The position numbers and the translations under genes are program-made. From positions 1 to 14,154 of the forward strand of contig JAUNMD010000014.1 of the NCBI GenBank assembly GCA_030531915.1: DNA of 14,154 nt. Direction: 5' to 3'. The stretch is from Pseudomonadota bacterium (GTDB taxonomy: Bacteria; Pseudomonadota; Alphaproteobacteria; Rs-D84). Of the stretch, positions 12,753-14,154 are shown piece after piece. The notes beneath the pieces were generated by a model. The model saw only the letters and a program-made list of their open reading frames with translations. It ran no database searches and was not told the origin of the DNA. The stretch's first letter is position 1. Each line of letters opens with the position of its first letter.

Positions 12753-14154
12753 ATGAAGAAAATTCTGGCTTTTGTGTTTGGTTGCATGTTGTGCATTGCC
12801 GCGTCTGACGCGGCTGTGCGTGATGGTAATGCGAAAAATCGCACAAATTCCGCAACCGCCACCACCACACAACAGCGTATTTCGACGACCGAACGCGGTG
12901 CGCAGCGCACAACATCACGACTGGCCGCACCCGCACGCACCGCCACCGCACAGCGCACCACGACAACCACATCGCGCAGTGCAACCACCGCGCGTGCCGC
13001 ATCAAACACACAAACCGTATCGCCACGTGCCACCACGACAACCGGTACTGCACGCAGTGCAACCACGGTATCACCACGTGCCGCAACAAGCACAACAACC
13101 GTTGATTTGACTGAAACACGCACCGGTGCGGCGTACGAACAATGCAAAAATGCATACTTTACATGTATGGATCAATTCTGCCAATTAAAGAACGACGACT
13201 ATCGCCGTTGTTCATGCAGTGACCGCGTACTGGAATTGGCGGAAATTCGCGACGTGATGCAGGACGCGGGCGACCAACTGACCGTATTTAACGAAAATCT
13301 GGACACCGTTGGCATGACCGCGGCACAGGCCACCGCCATGAAGACCGCGTCAGAGGGGGAAAATGCCCTGACATCTGATAAATCTGCGTCCAAAGCGTTA
13401 TTACAGGCGATTATGAACTCTATCCGCGGCGAAGACAGCACCGTTGGCGGTAAATTCACTGATTTGAACAGCATCAATTTGTCATTCAATGCGGCAAACG
13501 CGTTTGGCACATTGGACGCCGGCGCGGCAATCGCAGCGTATAATGGCAAAAATCTGTACACCGCTGTGTACCCCCAGTGTCGCAATGCGGTGCGTGCCGA
13601 TTGTAATGACGCGTCACTGCAACGCGCAATCAACGCATACCTGATGGCGATTGAACAGGATTGCAACACCGTCCAGACCGCGATTGAAACCACACAAAAG
13701 CAAATGAAATCTGCCGTCCGCGAGAGCAGTGCAATGTTGGATTTGGCGCGTGTTGAAAACCGCCGCAATCATAATTCTGACGATATCACAACATGCGTGA
13801 ATAATGTTGAATCCGCCATTCTGAGCGAAGAAGTTTGCGGTGCAAACTATCATAAATGCTTGGACAACGGCGAATTTATTGACATTTCTACGGGCAAGCC
13901 AATCGCAGGCGTAGAAAAGTTTTATGAACTGGAAAATCTGTTGAAATTTGCCGATGGTGTGGGCGCGTCGGAACAACAGTTGTCCAAGGTCAAATCAAAC
14001 CGCACATTCGTCCAGAATTTTGAAAAGCGCACCAAGAAATTCGCACAACCGGCACTGGACAAGTGTACCGAGCAAGCAGACACGGTCTGGGCGGAATATT
14101 TGGACAAGGCGTTGTTATCAATATATTATGCCCAGAAATCCAAAGTGGCCGAGA
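12753..14154 (+). CDS. Secreted Thr/Arg-rich protein with Cys motif, unknown function (partial, 3' end off the window)
   Basis: The plus frame is open from ATG 12753 to the window edge (467 codons). A signal peptide MKKILAFVFG... ends near SDA (residue 20). Residues 28-117 are low-complexity Thr/Ala/Arg/Ser with loose repeats (ARSATT, TVSPRA twice), strongly basic and probably an extended surface or linker segment. A Cys motif follows: C131-x6-C138-x4-C143-x9-C153-x-C155, with YFTCMDQFC and CSC. The remainder (about 160-467) is mostly helical with scattered cysteines and a Lys/Glu-rich region. No family recognised. An envelope or surface-exposed role is inferred from the export signal and the repeat tract at its promoter. 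Codon use matches the other exported-protein genes. Confidence 0.85.
   Translation, partial: MKKILAFVFGCMLCIAASDAAVRDGNAKNRTNSATATTTQQRISTTERGAQRTTSRLAAPARTATAQRTTTTTSRSATTARAASNTQTVSPRATTTTGTARSATTVSPRAATSTTTVDLTETRTGAAYEQCKNAYFTCMDQFCQLKNDDYRRCSCSDRVLELAEIRDVMQDAGDQLTVFNENLDTVGMTAAQATAMKTASEGENALTSDKSASKALLQAIMNSIRGEDSTVGGKFTDLNSINLSFNAANAFGTLDAGAAIAAYNGKNLYTAVYPQCRNAVRADCNDASLQRAINAYLMAIEQDCNTVQTAIETTQKQMKSAVRESSAMLDLARVENRRNHNSDDITTCVNNVESAILSEEVCGANYHKCLDNGEFIDISTGKPIAGVEKFYELENLLKFADGVGASEQQLSKVKSNRTFVQNFEKRTKKFAQPALDKCTEQADTVWAEYLDKALLSIYYAQKSKVAE
12834..13103 (+). repeat. Low-complexity Thr/Arg/Ala/Ser-coding region
   Basis: Roughly 90 codons dominated by ACN, CGN, GCN and AGT/TCN. 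The motif ACC/ACG-GTA-TCG/TCA-CCA-CGT-GCC occurs twice (near 13014 and 13065), suggesting internal duplication of a 17-codon unit. Confidence 0.7.

Noticed and set aside
1..14154. CRISPR array, insertion sequence or prophage genes
   Set aside because: No regularly spaced repeats with unique spacers, no transposase or integrase motifs and no terminal inverted repeats were seen.

Overview
The window most likely comes from an alphaproteobacterium. The best marker is a GcrA-type cell-cycle regulator, a family essentially confined to that class. Many exported, cysteine-rich proteins of no recognised family, C34-type tRNAs and a mixed Gly/Ala/Arg-rich codon pattern would fit an uncultured, possibly host-associated lineage, but this placement is an inference and no 16S rRNA is present.

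Left part (1-2677, minus strand): gcrA, carrying a long histone-H1-like Lys/Ala/Pro linker, is followed 27 bp later by a large single-pass membrane protein. That protein has a cytoplasmic coiled coil, a Pro/Glu-rich periplasmic stalk and a cysteine module, and it runs off the left edge. A 71-bp divergent promoter region separates this pair from the next block.

Centre-left (2749-7253, plus strand): a compact prepilin peptidase is followed by three tightly packed genes for exported proteins of unknown function: a Cys-rich secreted protein, a Gly/Ser-linker plus glycine-zipper protein, and a 573-residue protein with an internal hydrophobic segment and a helical region. The glycine-zipper protein and the left-edge membrane protein share a spaced cysteine motif, so the two divergent units may work in the same envelope structure. 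A small secreted Cys-rich protein (7327-7644) follows with its own promoter and terminator.

Centre (7645-8782): a promoter, a strongly structured untranslated RNA with mutually exclusive pairings, and an intrinsic terminator lie directly ahead of two small genes (a putative lipoprotein and a single-pass membrane protein). These two genes differ in composition and codon use from their neighbours. The stretch looks either like an independent small RNA or like a regulated leader, and the genes look acquired.

Right part (8787-12602): tRNA-Leu(UAA) and tRNA-Val(CAC) lie on the minus strand with a clear promoter and terminator. The divergent plus-strand rml operon (rmlA-rmlC-rmlD-rmlB, every junction overlapping by 14-20 bp) makes dTDP-L-rhamnose for surface polysaccharide. 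tRNA-Leu(CAG) and tRNA-Ala(CGC) follow, with promoter and terminator.

Right edge (12603-14154): five tandem copies of a degenerate heptamer (TCTATNN) sit just upstream of the probable promoter of a secreted Thr/Arg-rich, Cys-containing protein that runs off the edge. Its -10/start region matches that of the secreted-protein gene at 3239 in 20 of 23 positions. The most interesting candidates are the structured RNA, the heptamer tract and the shared cysteine module and promoter element of the exported-protein set.
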